Assembly: GCF_018333235.1 (NCBI RefSeq) | Contig: NZ_BORP01000005.1 | Coordinates: 62,001-126,000 of the forward strand | DNA: 64,000 bases | From: Ornithinibacillus bavariensis | Lineage (GTDB): Bacteria > Bacillota > Bacilli > Bacillales > Amphibacillaceae | Reading direction: 5' to 3' | Shown: positions 8,034 through 16,911 of the stretch, in pieces | Layout of the letters: each line of letters opens with the position of its first letter | Position numbering within the stretch: position 1 is the first letter of the stretch | The notes under the pieces: model-generated | Told to the model about the DNA's origin: nothing | The model's input: only the letters and a program-made list of their open reading frames with translations | Database searches by the model: none | Program-made: the position numbers and the translations under genes

Positions 8034-9698
8034 TTATTTCCTAGGGGAAGTTCCCCGGATTGATGTGATTGTGGAAGAAACGGAAATTTGTTCAATATCA
8101 GTCAAAATTTCAATGACCGTTGGTAAACCAAGCTTTAATGCCTGATTCATTGCATTTTTAAACTCTCCTACAGTTTGCACAGTATATCCGCTTGCTCCGA
8201 TTCCATTTGCTAAATGTGAAAACGAAACCTCTCCTAAATTAGTTCCAATTACTCTACGAGGATAATGAATTTCTTGATGCATTCGTATGGTGCCATAGCT
8301 ATTGTTATTAAAGACCAGGGCAATGATTGGGATTTTTTCACGAACAGCGGTTTCTAGCTCCTGGAAGGTCATCATAAATCCTCCATCACCAGAAAGAGAA
8401 ACTACAGTTCTATCGGGTGCACCAAGCTTTGCTCCGATTGCTGCAGGCATTCCATACCCCATAGCACCTGATGTAGGTCCAATATAGGTTTGTTTTTGCT
8501 TGAACGGATAAAAAGCATGAAGCCAGCCAGCAAAATTACCAGCATCATTAGTAATTATTGAGTTGATAGGAAGCATTTCCGCCATCATGCTTATAATATG
8601 CTTATTAATAACATCCTTCTCTGTAGCAGCAATACTACTAACCGTAAGAAATCGTCTATTGCTCGCCTCAGCCCATTCCTCCCACGAAGAAAGAACCTTT
8701 ATCGAATTTATAGCTTCTAAAGCTTCCTTCATGTCAGCAATAATAGCTAGGTTAGGAGAATATACCTTTCCAATTACCTCCTGTTCAATATCAATGTGAA
8801 TTAGCTTTTGCTCGCTTGTTAATAAGGAATAATCTTGTGTTGTAACCTCAGAAAGCCTAGTTCCAAAGGCGAGAATAAGATCCGATTCTCTCACCGTGTC
8901 AAGAATTTGTTTCGGTGTTCCAAGCCCTAAATGCCCTGCATATAGAGGATGATGATTAGGAAAGACATCATGGCGCCTGAATGCTGCCATTACAGGTAGC
9001 TGATATTTTTCAGCGAATGCCAGAAGCCCTTCCTCCGCTTGTGACAACTTCACCCCACCACCCGCTATAATAAGTGGTTTTCTCGCATTATTTAACAGCT
9101 CCTGAAAAGCAGTTATTTCACTTTTAGCTGGTGCTGGTCTTGGAACTTCTATTCTTGGTCCAAAATGCATATCTGCTTCTGCAGGCAATACATCTTCTGG
9201 TAAAGAGACTACTACTGGACCTGGTCGACCAGATTTTGCAATTCGAAATGCTCTACTAACTAGTTCAGGCATTCGTTCGGGATCTTTGACCTCTACTGTC
9301 CATTTTGTTATTGGTTTAAAAAACTGATCCAAATCTACCTCTTGAAACCCTTCGCGACCACGAAATTTACTATGTACCTGGCCCAAAAATACAACCATAG
9401 GCGTGGAATCTTGATAGGCAGTATGAACACCAATTGATAGATTAGCTGCCCCTACCCCACGAGTAGCAAGTACTACCCCGGGTTTAAAAGATGCCTTTGC
9501 ATATCCCTCCGCCATAAAGGCTGCTCCACCTTCGTGTCTAGCAGATACTACACGAATAGAAGGTTCATCATATAATGCATCGAGTAACGGCAGATAGCTT
9601 TCTCCAGGAACACAAAAAACGTTGTCTATCATTTCTCGCTTTATGCATTCAACAATTGCTTGTGCTGCTGTCATGATAGCTTTGGCTTCTATTTTCAC
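8034..9698 (-). CDS. ThDP-dependent enzyme (acetolactate synthase/decarboxylase superfamily)
   Basis: A 554-residue thiamine-diphosphate enzyme of the acetolactate synthase large-subunit type. The activating Glu56 lies in ARHEGGAA, and the ThDP/Mg motif runs from GDGGF (about 437-441) to FNNNSYG (about 463-469). The domain order is PYR, transhydrogenase-like, PP. It starts at a GTG overlapping the aminotransferase stop (GTGA) and so is translationally coupled to it. There is no regulatory small subunit and no ilv gene nearby, which argues against a role in branched-chain amino acid synthesis. In this operon a 2-oxo acid decarboxylase acting on 2-oxoadipate is plausible, but that is inference. 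An ATG at codon 9 is an alternative start. Confidence 0.8.
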   Translation of the reverse strand: MKIEAKAIMTAAQAIVECIKREMIDNVFCVPGESYLPLLDALYDEPSIRVVSARHEGGAAFMAEGYAKASFKPGVVLATRGVGAANLSIGVHTAYQDSTPMVVFLGQVHSKFRGREGFQEVDLDQFFKPITKWTVEVKDPERMPELVSRAFRIAKSGRPGPVVVSLPEDVLPAEADMHFGPRIEVPRPAPAKSEITAFQELLNNARKPLIIAGGGVKLSQAEEGLLAFAEKYQLPVMAAFRRHDVFPNHHPLYAGHLGLGTPKQILDTVRESDLILAFGTRLSEVTTQDYSLLTSEQKLIHIDIEQEVIGKVYSPNLAIIADMKEALEAINSIKVLSSWEEWAEASNRRFLTVSSIAATEKDVINKHIISMMAEMLPINSIITNDAGNFAGWLHAFYPFKQKQTYIGPTSGAMGYGMPAAIGAKLGAPDRTVVSLSGDGGFMMTFQELETAVREKIPIIALVFNNNSYGTIRMHQEIHYPRRVIGTNLGEVSFSHLANGIGASGYTVQTVGEFKNAMNQALKLGLPTVIEILTDIEQISVSSTITSIRGTSPRK

Positions 9699-10873
9699 GA
9701 TCGTTTCACGCCCTTATTCATAAATTCCTTTAATCTTATTATCACTTCATCTATACGCACTAACTCAACAGATAATGAAATTCGAATATAACCTTCACCA
9801 GATGGCCCAAATGCAGAACCAGGTGTCACGATTATTCCCGCCTCTTCAAGTAGCTTCTCAGCAAATTCTGCTGATGTGTAGCCTACTGGTATCTTTGGCC
9901 AAATAAAAATAGAACCCTTTGGTTGTTCAACGATAAATCCTGCTTCAATAAGTCCTTGATACATTCTTTCCATTCTTTCCTTAAAGACTAGACTATGCTG
10001 TTTTACTTCAGTTAAATCACTTCTTAAAGCATGTGCAGCAGCCTTTTGTATGGGGAGAAATTGACTCGTATCTATATTGCTTTTGTAGGTATGCAGAGCC
10101 TTAATTAAATCCCTATTTCCAACTACGTATCCAATTCTCCAGCCTGTCATATTAAAGCTTTTTGATAATGAGCCAAATTCAACTGCGACCTCTTTAGCAT
10201 TTGGCACCTGTAAAATACTAGGGGCTTTATACTCATCAAATGTAATTAAGTCATATGCTGCATCGTGAGCAATTGCAATTTTGTTTTTGTCTCCAAATGT
10301 AATCGCTTCCATAAAGGTCTTTAATTCAACTGTTGCTGCAGTTGGATTACTAGGGTAATTCAAAAATAACAGCTTGGCATCCTCTTTTTCCTGTCGCGAC
10401 AATTTCTCAAACATAGGTAAATAACCATTTTGTGAGTCCAACGGAAGATACGTGCACTTACCACCTGCTAAATGTACCGCTGTTTGATAAACTGGATAGC
10501 CTGGGTCTGGAATAATAACTGAATCGCCTGGATTAATGGCTGCTTGAATGAAATTCGCTATCCCCTCTTTTGAACCGATTAAGGCTAATATTTCTGTGTC
10601 TGGATCTAACTTCACGCCATAATGATTGAAATAAAAATACGCCACTGCCTCACGAAATTCCTTCGTTCCATCATAGGGAGAATATCGATGATTTGCTGGT
10701 TGCTGTGCTTCTTCATAGAGCTTCTCGATAATAAATTTTGGGGTTGGTAAGTCGGGAGCTCCAATCCCTAGATCAATTACATCAACACCCTTAGCTATTA
10801 GTTCTTCTTTCTTCTTTTGAAAACGTGAAAATAAGTATGGCGGTAAATCTCTTACCTTATTTGACACATACAT
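9695..10873 (-). CDS. Class I/II PLP-dependent aminotransferase, probable 2-aminoadipate aminotransferase
   Basis: A 392-residue fold-type I aminotransferase. The PLP lysine is Lys238 in SLSKSFNMTGWRIG, with the NYPSNPT substrate motif at about 172-178 and a PDPGYPVY segment. The closest group by eye is the one often labelled LL-diaminopimelate aminotransferase or generic aspartate-type aminotransferase. It is the first gene of the lysine-catabolic operon, with a sigma-A promoter and palindrome upstream, and overlaps the ThDP gene by 4 bp. Conversion of 2-aminoadipate to 2-oxoadipate would fit its neighbours; the substrate is not proven by sequence. Confidence 0.82.
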   Translation of the reverse strand: MYVSNKVRDLPPYLFSRFQKKKEELIAKGVDVIDLGIGAPDLPTPKFIIEKLYEEAQQPANHRYSPYDGTKEFREAVAYFYFNHYGVKLDPDTEILALIGSKEGIANFIQAAINPGDSVIIPDPGYPVYQTAVHLAGGKCTYLPLDSQNGYLPMFEKLSRQEKEDAKLLFLNYPSNPTAATVELKTFMEAITFGDKNKIAIAHDAAYDLITFDEYKAPSILQVPNAKEVAVEFGSLSKSFNMTGWRIGYVVGNRDLIKALHTYKSNIDTSQFLPIQKAAAHALRSDLTEVKQHSLVFKERMERMYQGLIEAGFIVEQPKGSIFIWPKIPVGYTSAEFAEKLLEEAGIIVTPGSAFGPSGEGYIRISLSVELVRIDEVIIRLKEFMNKGVKRS

Positions 10874-10896
10874 GGCTCATCCTCCGTTTCAATATA

Positions 10897-10911
10897 TGAA
10901 ATGCCATTTCA
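10897..10911. promoter_or_regulatory. Perfect palindrome, candidate IclR operator
   Basis: TGAAATG-C-CATTTCA is a perfect 7-1-7 palindrome located 14 bp downstream of the -10 box of the minus-strand operon promoter, at about the transcription start. The size and shape resemble operators of IclR-family proteins. An iclR-type gene ends this gene cluster. Binding is inferred. Confidence 0.55.
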
Positions 10912-10924
10912 CATATCTGATATT

Positions 10925-10953
10925 AGTATAATAATATTAATCCAAATTTTCAA
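10925..10953 (-). promoter_or_regulatory. Sigma-A promoter of the lysine-catabolic operon
   Basis: On the minus strand TTGAAA (10953-10948) and TATACT (10930-10925) are separated by 17 bp. It sits about 52 bp upstream of the aminotransferase start codon and faces away from kynU. Confidence 0.75.
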
Positions 10954-10993
10954 TTATTATTAAGAAATTAAATTTTTCTGTTAAAATAATAAT

Positions 10994-11007
10994 TGAAAAC
11001 GTTTTCT
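10994..11007 (+). promoter_or_regulatory. CcpA cre-like site upstream of kynU
   Basis: TGAAAACGTTTTCT matches the cre consensus TGWNANCGNTNWCA at 13 of 14 positions and contains the CG core in a near-perfect palindrome. It lies 26 bp before the kynU start codon in the divergent promoter region, so carbon catabolite control of tryptophan degradation is likely. Confidence 0.7.
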
Positions 11008-11032
11008 ATATAACTATTCGAGGTGAAACTTA

Positions 11033-12304
11033 ATGAATGTAAGTAGGGAATTCGCTATATCCTTAGATAATCAGGATCCTCTCAAGCATTTTCGCGAGGA
11101 ATTTTATGTACCAGATAACCAAATATATTTTGACGGAAACTCACTTGGTCTTCTATCCAAGCGATCGGAAAAGGCCGTACATACGCTATTAGAGTCTTGG
11201 AAAAAATATGCAATTGATGGGTGGACATCAGCTGAGTATCCATGGTTTTATCTTTCAGAGGAAATAGGAAGGCAATTTGCACCACTCGTAGGTGCAAAGC
11301 CAAATGAATTAATTAATACGGGATCGACTACCACGAACCTTCATCAATTAGTGGCAAGCTTCTACAAACCACAAGGGAAGAGAACCAAAATACTTGCTGA
11401 CGAATTGAATTTTCCATCTGATATTTACGCATTAAGAAGTCAGCTTCAATTAAAAGGCCTCTCTCCCGATGAACATCTCATTCAGGTCAAAAGTAGTGAT
11501 GGTCATACATTGAAAACGGAAGATATTATTAATGCAATGACAGATGAAATAGCACTTATCGTCTTACCAAGTGTATTGTATCGAAGCGGGCAACTATTAG
11601 AACTGGATACAATAACGAAGGCAGCAAATGAACGAGGAATTGTAATCGGTTTTGATTTATGTCACTCTATTGGTTCCATTCCGCATGAACTGTCACATTG
11701 GGGTGTTGATTTTGCTTTTTGGTGTACGTATAAACATCTAAATGGTGGACCCGGAAGTGTTGCAGGACTCTATGTGAACGAGAAACACTTAGGTAGGGAG
11801 CCTGGTCTAGCTGGGTGGTTTAGTTCTCATAAAGCAAAACAGTTTGATTTAGAAAATATTCTACCGCCAGCTCTGACAGCTGGTGCTTATCAAATTGGCA
11901 CCCCTCACGTTCTAAGCCTTGCTCCACTTATCGGATCTTTAGAAATTTTTTCAGAAGCAGGGATACATGCTATTCGGGAAAAGTCATTACGCATGACCGA
12001 CTTTCTTATAGATCTTATTGAAGTGGAATTAGAAGACTTCCAATTTCAAATAGCCTCACCAATAGCTCATCATGCCCGTGGGGGACATCTTTATTTAACA
12101 CACGAATATGCAGCTAGTATTTGTAAGGCATTGAAGACAGAAGGGGTCATCCCAGACTTCCGAAGCCCAAATGGGATTCGCCTTGCACCAGTAGCGTTAT
12201 ACAACACGTATGAGGAGATTTATAGGGCTGTACACATTATTAAGCGAATCATGATAGAAGAACATTACAAAAAATTTCAAAACAAAAGAGGAGTTATTGC
12301 TTAA
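11033..12304 (+). CDS. kynU: Kynureninase
   Basis: A 423-residue PLP enzyme that cleaves L-kynurenine to anthranilate and L-alanine. Family landmarks are YFDGNSLGL near residue 32, the cofactor Asp in GFDLCHS (Asp208) and the PLP lysine in [11 protein letters not shown] (Lys234). It is the first gene of kynU-kynB-kynA, with a GAGGTGA ribosome binding site. Its stop codon overlaps the kynB start (TAATG), so the two are translationally coupled. The order with the last pathway step first is common in Bacillus relatives. Confidence 0.95.
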   Translation: MNVSREFAISLDNQDPLKHFREEFYVPDNQIYFDGNSLGLLSKRSEKAVHTLLESWKKYAIDGWTSAEYPWFYLSEEIGRQFAPLVGAKPNELINTGSTTTNLHQLVASFYKPQGKRTKILADELNFPSDIYALRSQLQLKGLSPDEHLIQVKSSDGHTLKTEDIINAMTDEIALIVLPSVLYRSGQLLELDTITKAANERGIVIGFDLCHSIGSIPHELSHWGVDFAFWCTYKHLNGGPGSVAGLYVNEKHLGREPGLAGWFSSHKAKQFDLENILPPALTAGAYQIGTPHVLSLAPLIGSLEIFSEAGIHAIREKSLRMTDFLIDLIEVELEDFQFQIASPIAHHARGGHLYLTHEYAASICKALKTEGVIPDFRSPNGIRLAPVALYNTYEEIYRAVHIIKRIMIEEHYKKFQNKRGVIA

Positions 12305-12939
12305 TGAAAAAATGGCATGATATTACCCAACCATTAACAAATAACATGGCACATTGGCCAGGAGATACACCTTTTTCATTTTCTATTTCAGCAACGAAGG
12401 AACAGACTGGCTCTGCAAACGTTGGTAAAATTGTAACCAGTGTGCATATGGGAACACATGTCGATGCACCTTTTCACTTTGACAATAATGGCAAGACCAT
12501 TGAACAGATTCCGATTAGTACATATGTTGGACCGGCACTAGTAATAGATGTTAGTAGATTTAGTTCAATTAATTCAACCGTATTAGAGGAATTTAATCTT
12601 GGAGGAATAAAAAGAGTGTTGCTTCGTACCTCTTTGCCAAATAATCCTTCATACTTTCCCAAGGAGCTACCTTACCTAGACCCAGAAATTGCTCCTTATT
12701 TGGCTGCAAAGGGCGTAATCTTACTTGGCGTTGATATGCCCTCTGTCGATCCAATTACTAGTAAATCGTTGGATACGCACCATGCCTTACATCACCATGG
12801 TATTCATATTTTAGAAAACATCATGCTGGATGAGGTTGAGCCGGGAAATTATGAATTAATAGCCCTTCCATTAAGGATTATTGGGGCAGATGGTAGCCCA
12901 GTTAGAGCGATATTACGTTCCATGGAGGAGAATAGTTAA
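12304..12939 (+). CDS. kynB: Kynurenine formamidase (arylformamidase)
   Basis: A 211-residue metal-dependent cyclase-family hydrolase converting N-formylkynurenine to kynurenine and formate. The metal-binding signature HMGTHVDAPFHF (His48, His52, Asp54, His58) is complete. It overlaps the kynU stop codon and its own stop is directly followed by the kynA start. Both neighbours act on the same pathway, so the assignment is secure. Confidence 0.95.
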   Translation: MKKWHDITQPLTNNMAHWPGDTPFSFSISATKEQTGSANVGKIVTSVHMGTHVDAPFHFDNNGKTIEQIPISTYVGPALVIDVSRFSSINSTVLEEFNLGGIKRVLLRTSLPNNPSYFPKELPYLDPEIAPYLAAKGVILLGVDMPSVDPITSKSLDTHHALHHHGIHILENIMLDEVEPGNYELIALPLRIIGADGSPVRAILRSMEENS

Positions 12940-13788
12940 ATGCAAAGTAGTTTTAATTGGGAATTTTTATCAGATGACAATGGAGCATATACGGACTTTA
13001 AAGAAAAAATGACCTACGGGGATTATTTACAGCTAGAAAGCTTACTAAATAGCCAAAAAAGGCTCTCTGACCATCATGATGAAATGTTATTTATCGTCAT
13101 TCATCAAGTTAGTGAGCTTTGGCTAAAGCTGATGATACATGAAATTGAATCAGCAACAACAGCTATCAAACAAGATGAATTCCAAACCGCCTTTAAAATG
13201 CTTGCCCGGGTTTCCAAAATTCAATCACAAATCATTCAGGCATGGGATGTATTATCTACCCTAACCCCCTCTGAATACATGGAATTTCGAGGATATTTGG
13301 GTAATGCATCAGGGTTTCAGTCTTACCAATACCGTTTAGTTGAATTTGTCTTAGGATATAAGACCCCACACATTTTAAAAATATATGAAAAAAACCCTGT
13401 ATTACACCAACGACTAAAAGCAGCATTTGAAGCACCAGGGCTTTATGATGTTTCCATACAGGCACTTGCAAAACAGGGATTTCCTATTAATCAGCTCGTT
13501 TTAAGTCGAGACTTTTCAAAAGAATATATACAGGATTCAACCGTTGCTGATGCATGGTTAGCAGTCTATCGAGATACAGAATCCTATTGGGACCTCTATC
13601 AATTAGCGGAAAAATTAGTCGATATTGAAGATTGGTTCCAGCAATGGCGATTTCGCCATATGAAAACTGTAGAACGAATAATCGGGCATAAGACGGGAAC
13701 TGGCGGAACATCAGGTGTTGGATATCTTAAAAAAGTATTAGATCATTACTTCTTCCCTGAGCTATGGGAAATTCGAACAAAATTATAG
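12940..13788 (+). CDS. kynA: Tryptophan 2,3-dioxygenase
   Basis: A 282-residue haem enzyme that opens the indole ring of L-tryptophan to N-formylkynurenine. The N-terminal [14 protein letters not shown] segment contains the active-site His55, and the C-terminal [17 protein letters not shown] carries the proximal haem ligand and substrate-binding loop. It follows kynB with no gap and ends at a terminator. Together the three genes convert tryptophan to anthranilate plus alanine. No anthranilate-degrading genes are nearby, so the end product may be released or recycled. Confidence 0.96.
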   Translation: MQSSFNWEFLSDDNGAYTDFKEKMTYGDYLQLESLLNSQKRLSDHHDEMLFIVIHQVSELWLKLMIHEIESATTAIKQDEFQTAFKMLARVSKIQSQIIQAWDVLSTLTPSEYMEFRGYLGNASGFQSYQYRLVEFVLGYKTPHILKIYEKNPVLHQRLKAAFEAPGLYDVSIQALAKQGFPINQLVLSRDFSKEYIQDSTVADAWLAVYRDTESYWDLYQLAEKLVDIEDWFQQWRFRHMKTVERIIGHKTGTGGTSGVGYLKKVLDHYFFPELWEIRTKL

Positions 13789-13817
13789 AACGCTAAGAGG
13801 GGGGCTTAGCGTTCTAT
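13785..13817 (+). terminator. Terminator of kynUBA
   Basis: A 13-bp stem (ATAGAACGCTAAG with CTTAGCGTTCTAT) around a G-rich loop begins at the kynA stop codon and is followed by AT-rich sequence ending in a T-run. It lies between the converging kynA and DUF5667 genes and may work both ways. Confidence 0.7.
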
Positions 13818-13823
13818 AATTAA

Positions 13824-14909
13824 CTATTTATTTTTTCCGTTCCCATGGTTACCATTATTTATATGGTTTCCATTGTTTCCGTTAACGTTTTTACCCTTAT
13901 TAGCATGCTTTTCTGCCTTTTCTTTGGCTTTCTCTACTTTCTGATTTGCTTTTACAGATTGCGCTGTTTTATTTTGTTCCTTCGCTACATTAGTTACTGC
14001 AGAATCCTTAACTGGTTTTTCAGTATTTTCAACTGCTGGCTTTTTGCTATCTTTTGTAAAATCTAACGCTTTATCTGTAACCGGAGCTTCAACCGTAGTA
14101 GTAGTTTCTAGTGCTTCACCATTTTCGTCAACTGTGGGTTGTTCTTCGTTGATAGTTCCATTCTCATCTAATTCTTTATTATTTTCTTTAGCTGCTAGTT
14201 TATTAGCACGCTTCTCAATTTTTTTAGCTAATTTCGCAAAAGACTTTTCGATATTTTTCATAATAGCTGCTTGCGCTTTTGGATTCTCAATTTTTGCTAG
14301 CACGATAGACAAAGCATCAATATTATTAGCTAATTTCACCTTAATCTTTTCAGAATCAATGCTGGTATCTTGGTCTGATGTTTCCTCGCCAACCTTGTCC
14401 TCAGTAGAATGCTCTTCTTCCTTCTCTATATTGCTTTCCTCTACGGCAGATTCAGTATCTTCTGTACTTGTTTCTTCTTTATTTCCACTTATCTCTTCTT
14501 CTGCTTTTCCTTGACTATCTAGAGCTAGCTTCAATAGTTCCCCAGCCTCGTCATATTTCTCTTCCTTAATTAATTCATTAGCTTCTGCAATACGTTCAGA
14601 AGCATATTTTGCTAATAGCTCACTCTTTTTATACTCATCCATCGTTAAGGCAAGTTGAATTTTCTCTTGCATAACTTCTACAAAATAAAAGAAATCTCCA
14701 GGTATTAACCCTGCATCCTCTTTAACAATTTCATTCCCAGTTACATCTTCTATTTTTCCTTCTGCAGCATTCCCATTACCGAGGGTTTCTGTAATTATTA
14801 GGCCATTATCATTACTTTCCTCTGCAAATACAGAAATCCCTGGTGTGATGATTGTAGTAACTAGTACAGTGCTCGCTAATAGACTTGTAAGCTTTGTAGA
14901 ATTCTTCAT
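13824..14909 (-). CDS. Secreted DUF5667-domain protein
   Basis: A 361-residue exported protein. A signal peptide covers residues 1-29 with probable cleavage after SVFA. Residues about 65-135, from DAGLIPGDFFYFVEV onward with YKKSELLAKYASERIAEA, match the DUF5667 helical domain found in secreted proteins of Firmicutes and Actinobacteria. The middle is Glu/Thr-rich and acidic, a second helical segment follows (about 195-245), and the C-terminus is Lys-rich then Gly/Asn/His-rich. There is no LPXTG motif. It stands alone, convergent with kynUBA. Its role is unknown; cell-surface or wall association through the basic tail is a guess. Confidence 0.8.
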   Translation of the reverse strand: MKNSTKLTSLLASTVLVTTIITPGISVFAEESNDNGLIITETLGNGNAAEGKIEDVTGNEIVKEDAGLIPGDFFYFVEVMQEKIQLALTMDEYKKSELLAKYASERIAEANELIKEEKYDEAGELLKLALDSQGKAEEEISGNKEETSTEDTESAVEESNIEKEEEHSTEDKVGEETSDQDTSIDSEKIKVKLANNIDALSIVLAKIENPKAQAAIMKNIEKSFAKLAKKIEKRANKLAAKENNKELDENGTINEEQPTVDENGEALETTTTVEAPVTDKALDFTKDSKKPAVENTEKPVKDSAVTNVAKEQNKTAQSVKANQKVEKAKEKAEKHANKGKNVNGNNGNHINNGNHGNGKNK

Positions 14910-15020
14910 TTCGTTACCCTCCGCAATACTTAATTTTTTATTTCTCTAAAAATTTCGCTAGTCCACATCATAATATGTCTGTTTTTGTAAAAAAAATAAA
15001 TATCCAACTTTATTACTACA

Positions 15021-15046
15021 AAAAGAAAAAGCCCCAAAAGGGACTT
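15021..15046 (-). terminator. Probable terminator after the 224-residue hypothetical gene
   Basis: On the minus strand AAGTCCC and GGGGCTT form a short stem with one mismatch, followed by TTTTTCTTTTT. It starts 5 bp after the stop codon of the gene at 15051-15725. Confidence 0.55.
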
Positions 15047-15050
15047 TATT

Positions 15051-15725
15051 CTAGCTGTCTTCTTCTATTCTAAATATCACTTTATATTTTTCTTCTTCGA
15101 ATAAATCAGGAATTGAAACACGTTTTCCATGACCAAATATAACTTCCGAACCTGTCATGGCAACAATCATTGCCTTCGTATTGCTCTCGATATCAAGGAA
15201 CACATCTCCAACTACAGGCTTTACATTATCATCATCACTGTCAGAAAGATAGGTAATCGATTCATCCTCAATCTGCTGATCCTCTGGTACTAAGCTTTTA
15301 TCATAATATGCGATTTCTTGGCTAGCTTCTGCTCTGCCTGGAACCATCACCACATATTCATCATGCTTTACACCATTATCCCTAGTAGTAATAACATTTT
15401 CATTCTCTATACTAGCTACTTTTTCAATCGAGTTTAGTGAATATCGATCAAGAAAGTCTGGTGCTGGCTTTGTTATCAGGATGTAGTCACCAGGATTGGG
15501 TCTCCTAGACTCGTCTATTGTATAGCGTTTACCACTAAAGATAAAGGTATCATTATGCTTTGGTTTATAGTAGGTTATTTCATTTGCGCTCGTTAATACT
15601 TGTTTCATATCTTTTAAGCGGTATAAATGAATAGACTTCTTAAACATTGGTTTTACCCCATAAACCTTATGAAGTTCATTTTGATAAAAAACAAAGTATC
15701 CCTTTCTTACCTGAAATAGCTTCAC
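15051..15725 (-). CDS. Conserved-looking hypothetical protein, 224 residues
   Basis: I do not recognise this protein. It begins MKLFQVRKGYFVFYQNELHKV, is soluble and rich in beta-prone segments, and appears to contain several short barrel-like repeats (for example GDTFIF-like and PNPGDYILI segments). Residues about 165-185 are acidic (SDSDDDN). There are no signal peptide, membrane segments or catalytic motifs that I can name. It has a good ribosome binding site (AGGAGGC) and its own terminator. Coding potential is strong from length, start signals and codon use. Confidence 0.65.
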   Translation of the reverse strand: MKLFQVRKGYFVFYQNELHKVYGVKPMFKKSIHLYRLKDMKQVLTSANEITYYKPKHNDTFIFSGKRYTIDESRRPNPGDYILITKPAPDFLDRYSLNSIEKVASIENENVITTRDNGVKHDEYVVMVPGRAEASQEIAYYDKSLVPEDQQIEDESITYLSDSDDDNVKPVVGDVFLDIESNTKAMIVAMTGSEVIFGHGKRVSIPDLFEEEKYKVIFRIEEDS

Positions 15726-15803
15726 AGAAATGCCTCCTAAGAAAATAAAATCACCATCTTTATCTTATGTATACAAACCACGAATTAAACATGGATTTAT
15801 ACA

Positions 15804-16868
15804 TTACCGAACATTCTTATCCATATGCACAAAAGGTAAATCGGTATTCACTTCCCCTAAAACTTTCTTTTCCATAAACGTTTTTCCTTCCAGCCACTTG
15901 TTAAAATCAAATACGATTGGCTCACGATCCCCACCTAATGCAAACCATGCCTTTAATTCCTTCGGGAAATAAACGGATGTATGAATGGTTCCTGACCAGT
16001 TCTTATATTGCTCGGAGAATACACCTTTATCAGAATCATTCATCATACGAAAAGCTTGATAAGCATCTGTTACATTTCGCTTATGCCCTTCCATAGCCTC
16101 CATTCGTTTAAATGAATCTGCTAGATGATGACGATTCTCATGGGTTAATATTTCAAAATGATTCGTACACATATTATCTTTCCTAACCTCAACACTTCGA
16201 GGTGTTGCTTCGACAATAAATGTCTCGCCGGACTGATCTACTATAATATAGCTAAAGGAATGGCGATGGGGAATTTCCTTTAACATTTCTACAGCATCTT
16301 GTACAGTAGCACAGTTTTCCAAAACCATTCTTCCAATCATATTGCATATAAATCCATCACCAGGCTTTTTCCGGTGCATAAAGTTGTACCCCATTGCTAA
16401 GCCCTTTTCATTCATACCATCCATTCTTCCAGTTATTCGTTGAGAAGGCCCAATAGTAGCATAACCTTGGTCGCTTGGCTGATAGACCATATATCTCCCT
16501 TCATATGTTTTGGGATGGTAATCATAGTTCCGAACCATATAATCCGTATCCGTAAAAATAGAACAACCGCTTCGCATATAATGTAACCGATAACCACCAA
16601 ATTCCCTTAGTACATCTTGCATATTCCACTCGAGTGCATCTGCTAGACCTAACAGCTCTTCCCAAATTCCTGAAGCAAAAGGGAGGATAGCATTCTTCAC
16701 CTCTTGCTCCTCAATAACAAAATGTGGTCTCCTAATTTTCCAAATTCTTGCCCTATTTTCAAGTGTTAAGGAGCCTTTTAACAATTTTCCTTGCATATAA
16801 CCAAAATCATAATGTGAGCCACGGAATTGTATAACATCACTATATATTTTCTTCATCATAGTACTCAT
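15804..16868 (-). CDS. C45-family (acyl-CoA:6-APA acyltransferase-like) Ntn hydrolase
   Basis: A 354-residue protein resembling the C45 autoproteolytic acyltransferase/linear-amide hydrolase family. These Ntn hydrolases use a Cys that becomes N-terminal after self-cleavage. The likely nucleophile is in MRSGCSIFTDTDYMVRNYDYHP near residue 100, and the downstream GRMDGMNEKGLAMGYNF segment is typical of the family. The natural substrate is unknown for most Bacillus members. It stands between a hypothetical gene and yfmR, with a terminator separating it from yfmR. Confidence 0.78.
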   Translation of the reverse strand: MSTMMKKIYSDVIQFRGSHYDFGYMQGKLLKGSLTLENRARIWKIRRPHFVIEEQEVKNAILPFASGIWEELLGLADALEWNMQDVLREFGGYRLHYMRSGCSIFTDTDYMVRNYDYHPKTYEGRYMVYQPSDQGYATIGPSQRITGRMDGMNEKGLAMGYNFMHRKKPGDGFICNMIGRMVLENCATVQDAVEMLKEIPHRHSFSYIIVDQSGETFIVEATPRSVEVRKDNMCTNHFEILTHENRHHLADSFKRMEAMEGHKRNVTDAYQAFRMMNDSDKGVFSEQYKNWSGTIHTSVYFPKELKAWFALGGDREPIVFDFNKWLEGKTFMEKKVLGEVNTDLPFVHMDKNVR

Positions 16869-16876
16869 CCCTTTAA

Positions 16877-16908
16877 CAAAAAGAAGGATAGTTGAAATAC
16901 CTATCCTT
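16877..16908 (-). terminator. Terminator of yfmR
   Basis: The stem AAGGATAG/CTATCCTT (16884-16891 and 16901-16908) is followed on the minus strand by CTTTTTG. It lies 3 bp beyond the yfmR stop codon and before the C45 gene start. Confidence 0.75.
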
Positions 16909-16911
16909 GCT

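Noticed and set aside
8034-9698. Biosynthetic acetolactate synthase (IlvB)
   Set aside because: No small subunit and no other ilv or leu gene is present, and the gene is coupled to an aminotransferase in a lysine-degradation operon.
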